From assembly GCA_949752795.1 (NCBI GenBank), contig OX457064.1, positions 105,253,454 to 105,317,453 of the forward strand: a DNA stretch of 64,000 bases. The letters run 5' to 3'. The translations under genes were made by a program, and so were the position numbers. The DNA comes from Hyperoodon ampullatus. Taxonomy: Eukaryota > Chordata > Mammalia > Artiodactyla > Ziphiidae. Positions 46,067 through 59,039 of the stretch are shown here, piece after piece. The first letter of the stretch is position 1. Every line of letters starts with the position of its first letter. Under the pieces are notes generated by a model. That model was given only the letters and a program-made list of their open reading frames with translations. It had not been told where the DNA came from and did not search any database.

Positions 46067-47879
46067 TGTTTGGGTCTTCATATGTGTGTCTGCTGTGAAG
46101 AAATTGTCTGAACTTAGATAGGAATCTCTTAGCGTTTGAAGCTCTAGGACCAGTGGACTCTGAGAAGTAAATAAGTGGAGTTATTTATCCACGGATCCAG
46201 GTTTAGAGAGTGTGCAAACATTTTGGGATTCTGGGGTTCTTCCAAAGAGAAGCAAAATGAAGTCTTCCGTTGTCAAGTTCTGTGAATAATTTGTTCATCG
46301 CAAATACAGTTTTGAGAGTGTGCGTTTGGTCCATTCTCACCCAAACTGCCCTCCCAGTGTCCCTGACAGCACGCTGGCAGCACCGTAATTGGAAACAGTA
46401 GAAAACTCTGGCCTTGGAAGTTAGATGCTTGTCTGGGCCTTGGGCACTGGAGAATTGCAGGAGCGACTGGAGGCTGGCTGTGTCCCTGGAACAGCTGCCT
46501 TGCTCCTGCAGGGGGGAAGGCCTGAGTCGGAAAGCCTATGAGGGATGCCGTTGTGACCAAACCCTGTCTCGTTAGAGAGCTCTGGCCCCCGTAGGATGAT
46601 CGCACATGTTCCTTTTTGTCTGTTTTTAATACTTCTGCTTCAACATATTTGTTTTCCCTTATTTTCTAGTGTCTTTGAGAAAAATCTGTCTTATACTGTA
46701 TAACCCCATTTGGAGAGACATGACACGTTTGATTCTGTGAGGAAATATGCACATTTCTCAGGTTAATTTTTTTAAATTGAGACTTTGATTTCTAGGCCGT
46801 CTTTAGTGTGAAAGACAAACACATTTATTTTCTACCACTTCCTGGAAAATGTTCCTGATTGTAAAACCTCTAGACTGGCCTTGCCCGTACAGCAATGTAG
46901 TGACAGTTACTGTTGCGTAATTCTAGTACTTGAATCATGAGCAGCTAGTAATATAGATTACTACTGTATACAGTTTCAAAGCTGAGCTCCCATGCTGCAG
47001 TTAGATGCTTTAAAGCATTGGTTTCTCTCTGACAACTCTTAGGATATCGGATGCCCAAAAAATGTAGGAAGGTTGGTTAATCTCTGTAGCTCACATGTTG
47101 CTTGCAGTGGAGAATATTGGTGAAACATACAGTTTTTCTTTATTATAAATGCACCTGGGATATGAAGAGTGCTTTAAATCATTGTTAAAATTAGAAAAAC
47201 AAAACTTCCTCATTAAGGTCAAGAATGTAGGATCCAAAACAACATTCAGTTTGATATTTGGCTGTTTATTCAACATCTGATTTTATATAATTTTAATTAG
47301 TAAGGTCAGTCATTAGGGTTAGATTATATTCTGTAATGATTTCTGTCAAACCTTTTAAAAATGTTTACTCTTGGGGGCAAACTGTCAGAGAATGCAAGAG
47401 GAAGTAACTGAATTCAAATTCCTTAATATCATCCTTTGTAGTTAGAAATAAGGTTTTTAGTAGACTGTTTCCATAATATAGTCCCAAATCATTTTTATAA
47501 CTTAATGAAATAAGTATGAACTAACTTTAGTGAGGAGGAGGAATTTCAGCTTGTCATTCTATTATGTGCTTATTTACATTATTCTGGTCACGGGCATAAT
47601 ATCAATACTTCATCTTCAGAGAGGATTTTACACACGCACTGACTGAATTGGTGTAGAGTTTGCACTTTGTTACTTATTTTCAAAAGGGGGGTGGAGAGAA
47701 AGAAAAACTTTATCACAAATTCTCTTCTGTGTGCTAGTTTTTCCCACACCTTGGTATCCTGATTCTTCTTCCAGGGATGTTTCCCTCATACCACGCCCTC
47801 TAGAACGGATAGTTTGGGAGGGAAGTAGTGGGATGCAAAGTTGAAAGGAGGTGTGATGTCAGAGCCCATAATAGGAACT
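46067..47879. other. Non-coding sequence, nothing recognised
   Basis: Mostly AT-rich. No exon or known repeat could be named. Confidence 0.4.
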
Positions 47880-48400
47880 GTCACCAGTTCCTGTCTTTGT
47901 GGTGCAGGAACAAACACACCTGATGCCAGACTGCAACGTTTGGAAGTTCCCAAGACCACCCTCCCTTCTGCCATCAGCTGCAAGTTCCGGGGTCCCCTTA
48001 GGATCCATAATTCATTAGAAGGACTCACAGAACTGAGAAAGCTTTATACTCGTGGTTGTGGTTTATTACAGCGAGAAGATGTAGATTAAACTCAGCCAAA
48101 GAAAGAGACTCACGTGCCGAGTCCAGGAAAGTTCTAGGTGTGGGGCTGCCAGCTGACCTCTCCCCGTGGGGTTGTGGACAATGCCAACTGCTCCAAGCAA
48201 CAATACACACAGAGCGTTGCCAGCCAGGGAACCTCACCCGAGCCTTGGTGTCAGAGTTTTTGTTGGGACGTGGTCGTGTAGACATGGTTGACCGTCCACA
48301 TGCTGACCTTGGTCTCCAGCCCCTCCAGAGGTCAGGCTGATACTGCATGACCCAAAGGCCCATCCTGAATGGTGTTAGCATATACTATCTGGCAGCCCAA
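47880..48400 (-). repeat. Probable old LTR in reverse orientation
   Basis: AGAAAGCTTTATACTCGTGG, GGTTTATTACAGCGAGAAGA and GAGCCTTGGTGTCAGAGTTT are phrases of an old mammalian LTR read backwards. The family and exact ends are uncertain. Confidence 0.5.
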
Positions 48401-49096
48401 GCTCACCAGGTAAACAAAGATGTTCTTATCAGGTAGGGCATTCCAAGGGCTTGGAGATCATATCCCAGGAGCTGAGGGCAAATGCCAGGCTTCTCTTTGG
48501 GCAGGTGGTCAGTGAGGTGGGGGCATTGTTGGTGAGTGAGAGAAACAGGACCTGGTAGAGGTGAGAGTGGGTGCCCTCGTCACAGATGTGAGGAGGATGA
48601 GGGGACCCCTGACGTGTTTGAGGGGTCCCCAGACTGTAGACACACCCTTAGAGGGCAGATCTGCATTAAGGCTAAATGGAAAATGGAGAAATCTTTTCAA
48701 ACCATGTACAAATAATTCAGGGCATTATCAAAATAACTGTATTCAAATCCAGATACTGTGTTATTTATTAATGACAACAGAGATTGTATCTTTGCTATTT
48801 CACTTGGTCTTTTCACCCGTAATTTGGAAGTCACAAAAATTTTGAAGGATGATTTGGTTTTTGATAAAGGCTTTGATTGTAGTTTCATTTCTGTAGTTGT
48901 TAAGTAGCTAACAAATGATTTCCAACCTATCTTCTTAAGCCTGGAGTAAAATATTACTAAACTGGGGAGTCTTTTTTGAATCTTTATCACAACTCTTCTT
49001 CTCTAATGGTAATGGCAGGCCTTGCTGGGGGCTGGGGGGCTGTGTACCTTCAAAAGAAGTCCAATAAACTCGATCCAGAACCTAGCTGTGCACCAA
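48401..49096. other. Non-coding sequence, nothing recognised
   Basis: No exon or known repeat. Confidence 0.4.
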
Positions 49097-49103
49097 TAGA
49101 CTT

Positions 49104-49323
49104 TTTTTTGTTTTGTTTTGTTTTGTTTTTTGCGGTACGTGGGCCTCTCACTGCTGTGGCCTCTCCCGCTGCGGAGCACAGGCTCCGGATGCACAGGCTC
49201 AGCGGCCATGGTTCACAGGCCCAGCCGCTCCACGGCATGTGGGATCTTCCCGGACCGGGGCACGAACCCGTGTCCCCTGCATCGGCAGGCGGACTCTCAA
49301 CCACTGCGCCACCAGGGAAGCCC
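49104..49323 (-). mobile_element. CHR-type SINE with (CAAAA)n tail
   Basis: Reverse full-length copy whose tail has become TTTTG repeats on the + strand (49104-49131). TAGACTT at 49097-49103 and 49324-49330 is a short duplication. Confidence 0.95.
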
Positions 49324-49354
49324 TAGACTTCTTATTGACCATGTTAACATTAAG

Positions 49355-49701
49355 ATTCCATTGACCAGCAATTCCATTTCTAGTTATGTAAGCTGTGGAA
49401 GTAATCACACGTGTGCCAGATTTTTATGCACAAGCAAAGGTATTCATCACAGCATCATTTATATGTATAAAGGTAAAGAACACTTAGAAAGGGCAACATT
49501 CTACTTATGTTTGAGGGAAGTGAATATCCATGGTGGATGTTACATAAAGTTTAAGAATTAGACATGGTTAAAATAGAGGGTAGCATTTCCTGTGTAGCCA
49601 TGAAAAATTATGTCCAAAAAAAAAAGTACTTAGGGATATATGGAAATGCTTCTTCTATATTAAGAAAATACTACAAACAGGATATAGACAGTATTGTGCA
49701 A

Positions 49702-49703
<2 letters not shown>
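49355..49703 (+). repeat. Old LINE-1 (L1M-type) fragment
   Basis: CAGCAATTCCATTTCTAGTT, GGTATTCATCACAGCATCAT and TAGCCATGAAAAATTATGTC follow L1M order with heavy divergence. The inner part 49486-49540 is repeated at 50276-50331. Confidence 0.65.

Positions 49704-49736
<33 letters not shown>
49704..49736. repeat. (TG)n microsatellite
   Basis: About 16 uninterrupted TG units. Confidence 0.97.
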
Positions 49737-49739
<3 letters not shown>

Positions 49740-51650
49740 ATGAGCTGAAAATCATGTTAAAAATTAAACTAATTGTTCCTACATCGGCTGGGGGTTAGGT
49801 TTGCGGGGTGAAGCGGAGAAAGGAGTTCAATGGCATGATTCTCATGTTCCCAGTTCTTCTGTTGTTGCCCCCCACTTACCGGGAGGGGGCCTGAGCTGGT
49901 TAAAGGCAAGCTCCGAAGAATGGAAATGCCTTGTGGGCCAGGACCCGGAGAGTTCTGGGAGCTAGATTTCTCTCGACAATAAGGTGAAGTGAGTCGAGTT
50001 TCTTTGAACATCCAAAAGGACGAGCCCGAAGATGAGAGCCGCGAAGACATGTGACTAAGTTATTGAGTTTATGAGAAACAACAACAATGAGAAGCAGGAC
50101 AGATAATCCAGGGGAAATTCCTGGTGAGCTGAGAACCAAAACCTTTTAAGCAAGGGGCTGACTGATGTGAAATTTTAAGTTTGTGTCTTCAGGATAAACC
50201 TCTCTAAGGACCGAGCCTTCAGGGAAACGTGTTATCTCCCCATTAGCCTTGTTGAGTAATTTTGAGGGGAACCAAAGAAAAGGCAACATTCTACCTTATG
50301 TTGGGGAAGTGACCATCCATGGTCCATGGGCTTGTGGTGACATGGAGCTTTGAGCCAGAAGGGATCACGAAAAGCTGAGGAGATGGCAGTGTCGTTGGCC
50401 CAGGTGGCGAACTCCAGCTTGACTTTAAATCTGAAGAGGGAGGGTGGCCTCACCTAATATTTAAGGGAGCTAAATTAGCATAACACAGCAGCTAGAAAAA
50501 AAGACTGGAGAGATATATCCATTTTTATCGGAGTTTGTCTCCAGGTATTAAATGGTGTTTATCTAATTTTTTCCTTTGTGCTTTTCCGTCCTTTCCAAAT
50601 ACTTTACAGTGGCTCCTGTTATTTTTGAAATGAGGGGAGGGGACAACTAAGGGATCTTTCTCCAGGTGGCAGAGGCTTTGACTAGATGCTGCTTTTTCAT
50701 GCAGACTGCTACTGTTTCTGGGTTCATAAACTTGGACAGAATGTTTGCAGACAGGATCTTACAAATTTGCAAAGCCTCAGTTTACACTTGGCAACATACA
50801 CAGTGTCCTACAGCATCCTCAGACCCAGGTTGGCCTTGTCACAATTCAGTGGAAACTTGGAGCTACGAGCACAGACAGGAGGGCAGCGGTTGTGTTAGAT
50901 GTTCCTCCAACGTCCTTCCTGGATCCTCCCTGGAGCCTGGGATGGAGGAACAAGCTACACCTTATAACTGCTACCAAACGAAGGTGGAATTGATCCTTGG
51001 AGTTTCAAGGAGGAATAGAATAACTCCAATGTCACTTTGCAAACCACAGCTCAAACAGACAGTTTCCTTAGTTTAAAGACTGAAGATCTAAGGAAGTAGG
51101 TTGACATCTTGAAATAAAAAAGAATGAGCTGCTGGTCGGTGTCTAGGGAGAAGAAACCATCCATCAGAAAGGATCACAAACATTTGCTCAACGTGTGTTT
51201 GAACAAGATGCCAAGGAACCAGCCAGAAGACGTTATTCCTACAACCTCACGGGGCTCCGGGTGGGCAGAAGCTTTAAACTGCTCTGGTTCCCAAGGTGTC
51301 CGGGCTTCCTGCATCCACACACGCATCCCTGTCTGTTCTCCTCACTTGTCTGCTCCACGTTTTTCCTGCTGGACCGTAAGTGACATGGGGGACGGGAGCC
51401 TGCCCGTCTGCATTTCATAGAACCTCTCACAGCGGTTCACAGAAGGAAGCCCATCAGCGTGCGTTGAAGGAGGAATAAGTAACTCAGTAAAGAACGTTTT
51501 ATTTTCCTGTAAACTTGAGAAACTTGTGCCTGTGATGGGGTCGGGGAGAGAGGAGGAGGAGCGTGGAGACAGAAGCCACAGGTCGTTCTCTGCCCCTTTG
51601 ACCTTGGGGGAGGCGAGATTTAGGAGCTGATGTTGAGGTCTGGTGGAGAG
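49737..51650. other. Non-coding sequence with L2 text and a local duplicate
   Basis: 50276-50331 is a near copy of 49486-49540. About 51325-51480 is L2-like. The 136-codon open frame at 50666-51076 (+) shows no domain. Confidence 0.45.
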
Positions 51651-51666
51651 TGAAGTTACCTCTTCT

Positions 51667-51879
51667 TTTTTTTTTTAAACAATGATTTTCAGCTTTTTAA
51701 AATGACTTTTTTGATTGAAGTATAGTTGATTTACAACGTTGTGTTGATTTCTGCTGTACAGCAAAGTGATTCAGTTATACATAGGTAGACGTTCTTTTTT
51801 AAAATATTCTTTTCCATATGGTTTATCATAGGATACTGAATATAGTTCTCTGTGCTCTACAGTAGGACCTCGTTGTTTA
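51667..51879 (-). mobile_element. LINE-1 3' end fragment
   Basis: Reverse L1 text from a T-rich left end to CTACAGTAGGACCTCGTTGT. The duplication TGAAGTTACCTCTTCT (51651-51666) and TGAAGTTACCCCTTCT (51880-51895) has one mismatch in 16. Confidence 0.93.
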
Positions 51880-51895
51880 TGAAGTTACCCCTTCT

Positions 51896-52763
51896 GCAGC
51901 TTTTGGGGGGGGCGTGGATACTAATTCAGGCCCCTAGATTTCAGACCGAAGCCTCATATCTGTCACCTGAAATATACAGCTCTCATCAGAGGGTATAATG
52001 GAACGTTTGTAGACATTAGATTCTGACCAGAATTTGAATCCCAGCTCAGATGCTCACTGGCTAAGGGAAAAAGCCAAGATGTCTGGAGTGTAGCAGCTAC
52101 TCAATAAATGCCCGTGGGAATAGTTCTCGCAATTCAGCAACATCCTGCAGAATCACAAGTATAGTTATCCATGGTCCTTGCTTTCAGCCCCAAGCTTATT
52201 TCTGCCCCAAAGTGTTTCTTTAAACTTGTATTTGTTACTTCAGGTTTCTGGTCAGGAAATCCTGTTCTTGAGGTTGAATGATTATTTCATTTTTTTCTCA
52301 AGACAAACATAGAAAATGGGTAAACATCTGTGACGTGTAAGGGGAGAGTGAGAACCGTCCGAAGGGAAGTTGCTGAAGATGAGTGATGACTCCATGCACT
52401 GGCTGGGTCGCACGGCCACGTTTCCTCGCATGGGTAAGAAGCAATAGGTGTGAGTTATCACTCTTCTGTAACAGCTTTTCCCTTGGACGCTGGTGCAAGA
52501 CAGGTGCTTCTCCTCACTGTTGGCTCAGCGTATCCAATGGGAGTATTTCTTAGAAAAAAAATCTCCCAGTGCCACACACCTGAATTGTGAGTAGCTATCA
52601 TTTCACCTAAGAGCTCTCAATACTTTGCCACTTATGGGTTGTATAAATGACCATCAGGGTGATTTGTAGGACACAGCACACATTGTTAACCTACAAACAA
52701 TGTGCAGATACAGGCTGTAAACCGTGACACTCAGAATCCAAGCCATACCCATGGTGGGAAATG
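51896..52763. other. Non-coding sequence, weak MIR/L2 only
   Basis: CAGCTACTCAATAAATGCCC near 52094 is an MIR/L2 end. No exon. Confidence 0.45.
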
Positions 52764-52775
52764 TTCCACATCTTT

Positions 52776-52987
52776 TTTTTTTTTTTTTTTTTTCGGTACA
52801 CGGGCCTCTCACTGTTGTGGCCTCTCCCGCTGTGGAGCACAGGCTCCTGACGCGCAGGCTCAGCGGCCATGGCTCACGGGCCCAGCCACTCCGCAGCATG
52901 TGGGATCTTCCCGGACTGGGGCACGAACCCATGTCCCCTGCATCGGCAGGCGGACTCTCAACCACTGCGCCACCAGGGAAGCCCCAA
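52776..52987 (-). mobile_element. CHR-type tRNA-derived SINE
   Basis: Reverse full-length copy. The duplication TTCCACATCTTT lies at 52764-52775 and 52988-52999. Confidence 0.96.
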
Positions 52988-52999
52988 TTCCACATCTTT

Positions 53000-55534
53000 A
53001 GTAGACAATGACTGTAGTAGATTGAGAATACAAAATCAATCCAGGAGGCTGCTAAATTGGAATTAGATACCATAATCCAAGTACAGCGTACAGATAATTG
53101 CAACAGTCCCAGTGCTTTTGCCACACTGCCTTTGAAAGGTTGTACGCTATTCTGGATGCAGCCTTCCTGAAGGCGGGTTCCTGTTTTATATTCTAATTTG
53201 CAATTCTACAGTTATTTGTGGAAAAGTACCAATCAATATGTTAATAAAATGTATGCAGTTTACAACGTTGACGGCTTTTAGTTAGGTGTTCTGCGGAATG
53301 TAGTAAAACAGAATGTGGGATTTTCTTTTCTCAACTGGCTTAGATGGAGAACCCATACCTGCGTGTCCAAATAAAATAGAGCTAACGTTATAAAATTCTG
53401 CAGTAATATAGGAGCTCAAAATGACCTGTATCCCAGCCCTGATAGGAGTAGGAATTGCATCTGGAGGATGTGCAGTGTCTGGTCTAAGATGACAAAATGG
53501 CACAGCTGGGACTGGATGCCTTTTCAATTCTGCCTGAAGGGCTCTTGTCTTTGTTGCTTTGGTGACAAGTGTGGGGAGAGTGGGAAAGTGACAAGTTCCA
53601 GGGCCCCCCAGGAAGCAGGAGGCGGCTGAGGACACTGCTTCTGGCAGAGAGGACGCTGACAGTCCAGGCTTCGCAAGCTCAGTGTTGGAGTCATGCTGCC
53701 CACCGAACACAGGCTTGTGTGGGTGACAGGGACCTCCAAGGGCTGTTGAACACAGCGCCCACCCCACGCTTTGGAGTACAATTCAAGATAGAGTGTGTAG
53801 TTAATTCCAATATGTATGTGACGCAAACCAACTGCAGGATCCTCCATTGGAGAGGCTCGTGGTCTCAGTCCCTGCTTTGTACTTGGACGCCTGTGGCACA
53901 GCCCAGATCATGGAACTGTGCCGTCTTCCTGATGAGGATGAGATTGCCAGCTCCTCTTCCCACGCTCTAGATCAGTATCTCTCACTGACATACCAAGATC
54001 AACCTCGTGGGCCAGATGAGTCAGCGGAGTGTGGCATCTGAGAGCCCTTGTAGGCTTCTGATAGATGGGAAGGTTGTGGGGAGGACCGTGACTAAAGCTG
54101 CAGGAGGCAGGTAGCGTGGATGCATGAGGCCAGGACCACCCAATGGAGGGCCAGACACGCTCTGCCCACTTGAACCGATGGGCGCTTTGTAGCTTCCTCT
54201 GCAGGGGAAGCCACCAGCCGGAAGGGGCATCGGAAGGCTGGGAGTTCCCATGGGTGCCTGACAGTGCTAACTGTGGATTGAGGGCCGGAGGAGCTGGGCT
54301 AGAAAAGAAGAAGCGTTTAAGTGTCCGGGTGCCTCAGACCTCTTTTTGAAATATCCCAGGTATGAGAAGTTAAATCACTCCTGGTATATAGTTCATCAGT
54401 GCTCCTCATTTCAAAGTTGACCCTACGGGAACCCTTGCAGGGGCAGAGGAGGAAACATGGGCTGCACGTGACGTCACACTGGGTGGCTGGGTCCCTCGCT
54501 CTACCGTCTCCTGTAAATAGGATCCTAGTTCATACAGATCATATTCCCATATCTGAACGTCAGTTCCTCCATCCGCTCCCACAGATGCCTTTTTCTCTTT
54601 GCAAACGTAAAGTTAAAAGAAACCGAGAAGTTTTCATGTCAAACCATAGAGTAGTTTTCACTATTGTAAAAAGAGAAAAAAAAGGGTCAATTCTTGAATG
54701 ATAATGGCCTATGCCCAGGATCTGAGCTTTCAGAAAACATCTTCTAAAATCTAGACTCATTGGCAGGGTGCTGTCCACACAGCAGACACACCCCTGCCAG
54801 GCTCAGTGGCTAATTATGAAATAGGCTGGGGTCCGAAGGAGCCCAGCATTCCTGAGCCTTGATAGGGCTTAAGGGTGCCCTATCTGTACCTCCCACCCAG
54901 GCATATACCCAGGACCTGCCAGATTTCTTCCCAGGCAGTTCTCATCAAGCCCTGTGCTCACGAAGCGATCCAGTAAAGCCACCCCCCAGAGGTAAAAGAT
55001 GGAGAAAGTCACTTGCATGTGAGAGGCGACAAAGGTGACATGCCCAGGGAGGAAGAAGACAGGGTGCACCGCAAAGCACCAGCTGTAGGGTGACTTTTTT
55101 GGAGCCCTGGAAGGATTTGCTGTTTGGGGACCCTGCTCTGGTGCCCCTGAGATGGTGCCACACTGAACACCGACCTCTCTGTGCTGGACCCCGGGTGTCA
55201 GGCTGGCCGCGGTGGGCGAGTCTGGGCGGCTCCCTCTGACATTTCTAATGAAGCACGTATTTGTCTTGCCTTCTGGCAGATATTTTCCATGTGGCATTTT
55301 GCTTATTTTTACCCTGGATTCAGATCGTTTCCTTCAGAAGATGAGATTGTTTGCCAAGATGTCACAGAGAAAGGTGGATGACAAAGTTAGAAGTCACTTA
55401 CATTTTTTTTCAAAGGGCTCTAGAAGCATAGTTTTATTCTGATGGAACCATCGTCCCAAACCTGACTCTCCATCTAGCCTGAGAAGCCTGCTTCTGAGTG
55501 TCTTGATGCCCCAGAGCCTCTCTGATATTTACCC
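53000..55534. other. Non-coding sequence, nothing recognised
   Basis: Open frames of 100-160 codons on both strands at 53282-54250 overlap each other and carry no known domain. No repeat could be named. Confidence 0.4.
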
Positions 55535-55550
55535 GAAAGGCCTTTTTCTC

Positions 55551-55754
55551 TTTCTTTTTTAAAAATATTTTATTTATTTATTTATTTATTTGGCTGCACC
55601 GGGTCTTAGTTGTGGCATGTGGGATCTTTTAGTTGCAGCATGCAGACTCTTTAGTTGCAGCATGTGGAATCTAGTTCCCTGACCAGGGATCGAACCCGGG
55701 CCCCCTGCATTGGGAGTGCGGAGTCTTAGCCAATGGACCACGAGGGAAGTCCCT
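55551..55754 (-). mobile_element. Older CHR-2-like SINE
   Basis: Reverse copy with a (TTTA)n left tail and the head CCACGAGGGAAGTCC at right. B box reads GGTTCGATCCC, unlike the GGTTCGTGCCC of the young copies, and the body holds GTTGCAGCATG repeats. GAAAGGCCTTTTT at 55535-55547 and 55755-55767 is the duplication. Confidence 0.9.
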
Positions 55755-55767
55755 GAAAGGCCTTTTT

Positions 55768-57371
55768 TGAACATGTGAAGGATGCCGTGTTCTGAGAGGC
55801 TTCTTATGAAGACAAATATCTGTGGGGTAACAGTTTTGTAAAGCATCAAGAAAAAAAGAAATGAACTCAGAAAAGCCAGGATTCTGAGAAATTTAACATC
55901 TGAACATACACAGTGAACTGAAAATGGCCGACCCTTACAGCATCTGAAAGGTTCAAGCCAAGAGCAAAAAAAGAAAAGGAGTAAGAAGAACCGATTAACT
56001 CTCAGAGTCAGGGTGTTTAACTCAGGGTCGGTGCTGATGTCTGTTTAAGGACACCTTTTTGAGTGAGTGTGCTTGGTTTCATCGCGTTACTTCTTCCTTT
56101 AGCATCAGAAAGTGGGGCTGTGGTACTCCTGCATCAGCATCCCATCTTTCCAAATGTCTGCGCCCTTTAAGGAACAGACCCCCATTGAATCTCCTGAAAC
56201 CACTGTGCACGACACAATGTCCTCTTTCACACTCTCTAAGGCTGCTCATCGCCCTCCCTCCCGCTTGCCTTGTTTTCTTTCTTCTTCTGAACCTGACCTG
56301 AAAGCAAACGTCGGGGGCCTCTTTTGCTGCAGTGGCACAGCCCTGCCCTCCTCCGTTTCAGCATGCATCCATTTCTCTTTCTTCCTGAGCCTGGCGGAAC
56401 TGGTGCAGTGAAGGGCCGGTACCAGCGTGCCTCCTCGAGGGTATTAAACCTCCAAAGTTGTTGTTTAAACTCCAGATTTCTAAACTTGCCCCAGACTGGA
56501 TGTGAACAGGCCAGGTGATGTGTTTCCTTTAAATAAAGTGCTTGCTTGTTGGGCTGCGGGTCGGTCCTTGGTGGTCACTGCCAGTGTAATACGCGTGCAT
56601 AGGCTGTGTACGAAAATGTGATTTCATCCAACATTCTGCTGCCTTTTCTTCTTTGAGAGGTGTTAGCAGCACGTGTTAAGCATTGAAAATGCTACTCATT
56701 CGGAATTGACAGGGAAAGGAAGGAGGGCAGAGCAACACAGACGACGGGTTCACAGGGCAGTAGAGCGGGGGTTCGGGCTGGTTTATTTTTAATACAGTCG
56801 TTTGGTTAGTGGGGATGTGGAGTGCGGAAGAGCTGATGGCCGGCTGCCTGTCCAGTGGGGAGGGGGCTTTGCAGCTCCCTTGGTGGAACTGAGGTTTCCT
56901 AAGTGGCTTTTCATAAAGAGCCCACAGGATAGAAAAACTTCACTTCCTACAAGTTCCCAAGAAGCTTCTTGCAGTCGTTGGGCATGTTCTACATAACAGT
57001 CCCTTTGAATTCAGCAATAATTTGTTGAGCAATTAATATGAATAGATCGTCTAAAATTCAGTCCCCGTCCAATGAATGGTTGCTTTGACACACCATTCTT
57101 TGTGTGTATTCTTCACTGTGGTAGACTAGGAAATGTGCATCTGGTAAAGTACAATAGAAGTAGCCAGGCTTTTGTACAAAGAAGGAATGGTTTAAATGCC
57201 TTGGAATGCACCTGTTACATCTGCCCTACAGTTAGGCGGTCAGCAATTGGTGGACCATTATAAGCACAACATCGAGTTAATTTAGAGCCATCTTAGTTGA
57301 TCAGGATTGATACACGAAGATCAAATGCTAGGTTTGACACTTATAAGAGGATGCACTATAGATTTGATTTA
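55768..57371. other. Non-coding sequence, nothing recognised
   Basis: No exon or known repeat could be defended. Confidence 0.4.
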
Positions 57372-57822
57372 TTTTTAAAATTTATTTTTATTTTTTATTG
57401 AAGTATAATTGATTTACCAGGTGTTAGTTTTAGGTGTGCAGCACAGCAATTCAGTTATATATATACATTCTTTTAATATATTTTATATATATATATATTT
57501 CAGATTCTTCTCCTTATAGATTATTATAGGATACTGAATATAGCTCCCTGTGCTATACAGTAGGTCCTTGTTGTTTATCTATTTTATACATAGTAGCTTG
57601 TGTCTGTTCATCCCAATCTCCTAATTTATTCCTCCTCCCTTTTCCCTTTGATAACCATAAGTTTGTTTTCTATGTGTGTGTCTGTTTCCGTTTTGTAAGT
57701 AAGTTCATTTGCACAATTTTTTAGATTCCACGTATAAGTGATATCATCTGATATTTGTCTTTGTCTGACTTTCTTCACTTAGTATGATCATCTGTAGGTC
57801 CATCCATGTTGCTGTAAATGTG
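57372..57822 (-). mobile_element. LINE-1 3' end fragment
   Basis: Reverse L1 text (GAAGTATAATTGATTTACCA ... GCTATACAGTAGGTCCTTGT ... CATCCATGTTGCTG). A TA-rich run interrupts it at about 57455-57500. No clear duplication was found. Confidence 0.88.
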
Positions 57823-58807
57823 AATATTTCATTAATCTGTTTTAGACACAGAGTTTCAAGAAAGTCTTAATGCCTTGGCAGGACAACAATTGATAGTCTG
57901 TAATCACTAATGCTATTTATACTCTGTGAACGATTGTAATGAGTGAGCTGTTTAACAATGACATGGATCAAGAATCCCCAAAACACTTCTCTGTCAGCTC
58001 AGCCCACAAATGCCTGTTTGGTCTCTTCCGTTCTCTCCTTTTCCCAGCTTTTGACGTGCTGTCACAGAGCCAGTTTGCAGAAATGTCGTCAGTTCTCTTG
58101 ACCTTCATCCAGGTTTCCTGGTTCACAGGCTGTGGTGAATAATTTATCCCTCTGGCTTTAATTCAGTATATTTTCTTGTGTTTTTAAAAATTGGAGACCC
58201 AGACTGCAGGTCACATGATCTCTTTGTTTAAACCTGTGTTTTAAAAAATATTTCCTTTACTTTTCTAGGAATTGAATGGAGAAGTATTGGTCATAGCAGC
58301 AAGAGCTGACATGTATTTATCACACAGTAGGTGCCAGTTAGCTCACAAAGTATTTTACCTGTATTATCTCATTTAATACAGGATTTGTCTACGTCATTAT
58401 TGTATACTGACTTCACCATTGAGAAACATGATGCTTAAGCAGTTTATGTTCTTGTTCGAGGTGGCGGACGTGGGCCTGCAATCTGACTGCAAAGCCCGTC
58501 TCCGCTGTGGGGATGTGGTTCTGCTCTTGCTGTCTGAGGGTATGTGCATAACTTTTCAAAGCACACTTTTCTTGGGGCCTCCTTTCCTTCTGATATTTGG
58601 ACTTCTTTCAATTTCTTGTTGCATAAACATGTAGATAGCACTCTCTAATGAACGAATTTATGGCTGTTAGTGTAGACACCAGAGTTTTAAGCGATTTTGT
58701 TACGAGTAATAGATCACACTTAAATATCATTCAATCTAAGAGTAACAAGTGACTCCATCTCCCTTTTGGCATTTAGAAAACACACAAAAACATGTTTATA
58801 AACTATG
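57823..58807. other. Non-coding sequence with L2/MIR scrap
   Basis: 58320-58382 (AGTAGGTGCCAGTTAGCTCA ... TGTATTATCTCATTTAATAC) is L2/MIR-like. No exon. Confidence 0.45.
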
Positions 58808-58822
58808 TCAAATAGAGTTTTT

Positions 58823-59024
58823 TTTTTTTTTTGTGGTACACGGGCCTCTCACTGTTGTGGCCTCTCCCATTGCGGAGCACAGGCTCCAGACGCACAGGCT
58901 CAGCGGCCATGGCTTACGGGCCCAGCCGCTCCGCGGCATGTGGGATCTTCCCAGACCGGGGCACGAACCTGTGTCCCCTGCATCGGCAGGCGGACTCTCA
59001 ACCACTGTGCCGCCAGGGAAGCCC
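58823..59024 (-). mobile_element. CHR-type tRNA-derived SINE
   Basis: Reverse full-length copy. The perfect duplication TCAAATAGAGTTTTT lies at 58808-58822 and 59025-59039. Confidence 0.96.
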
Positions 59025-59039
59025 TCAAATAGAGTTTTT

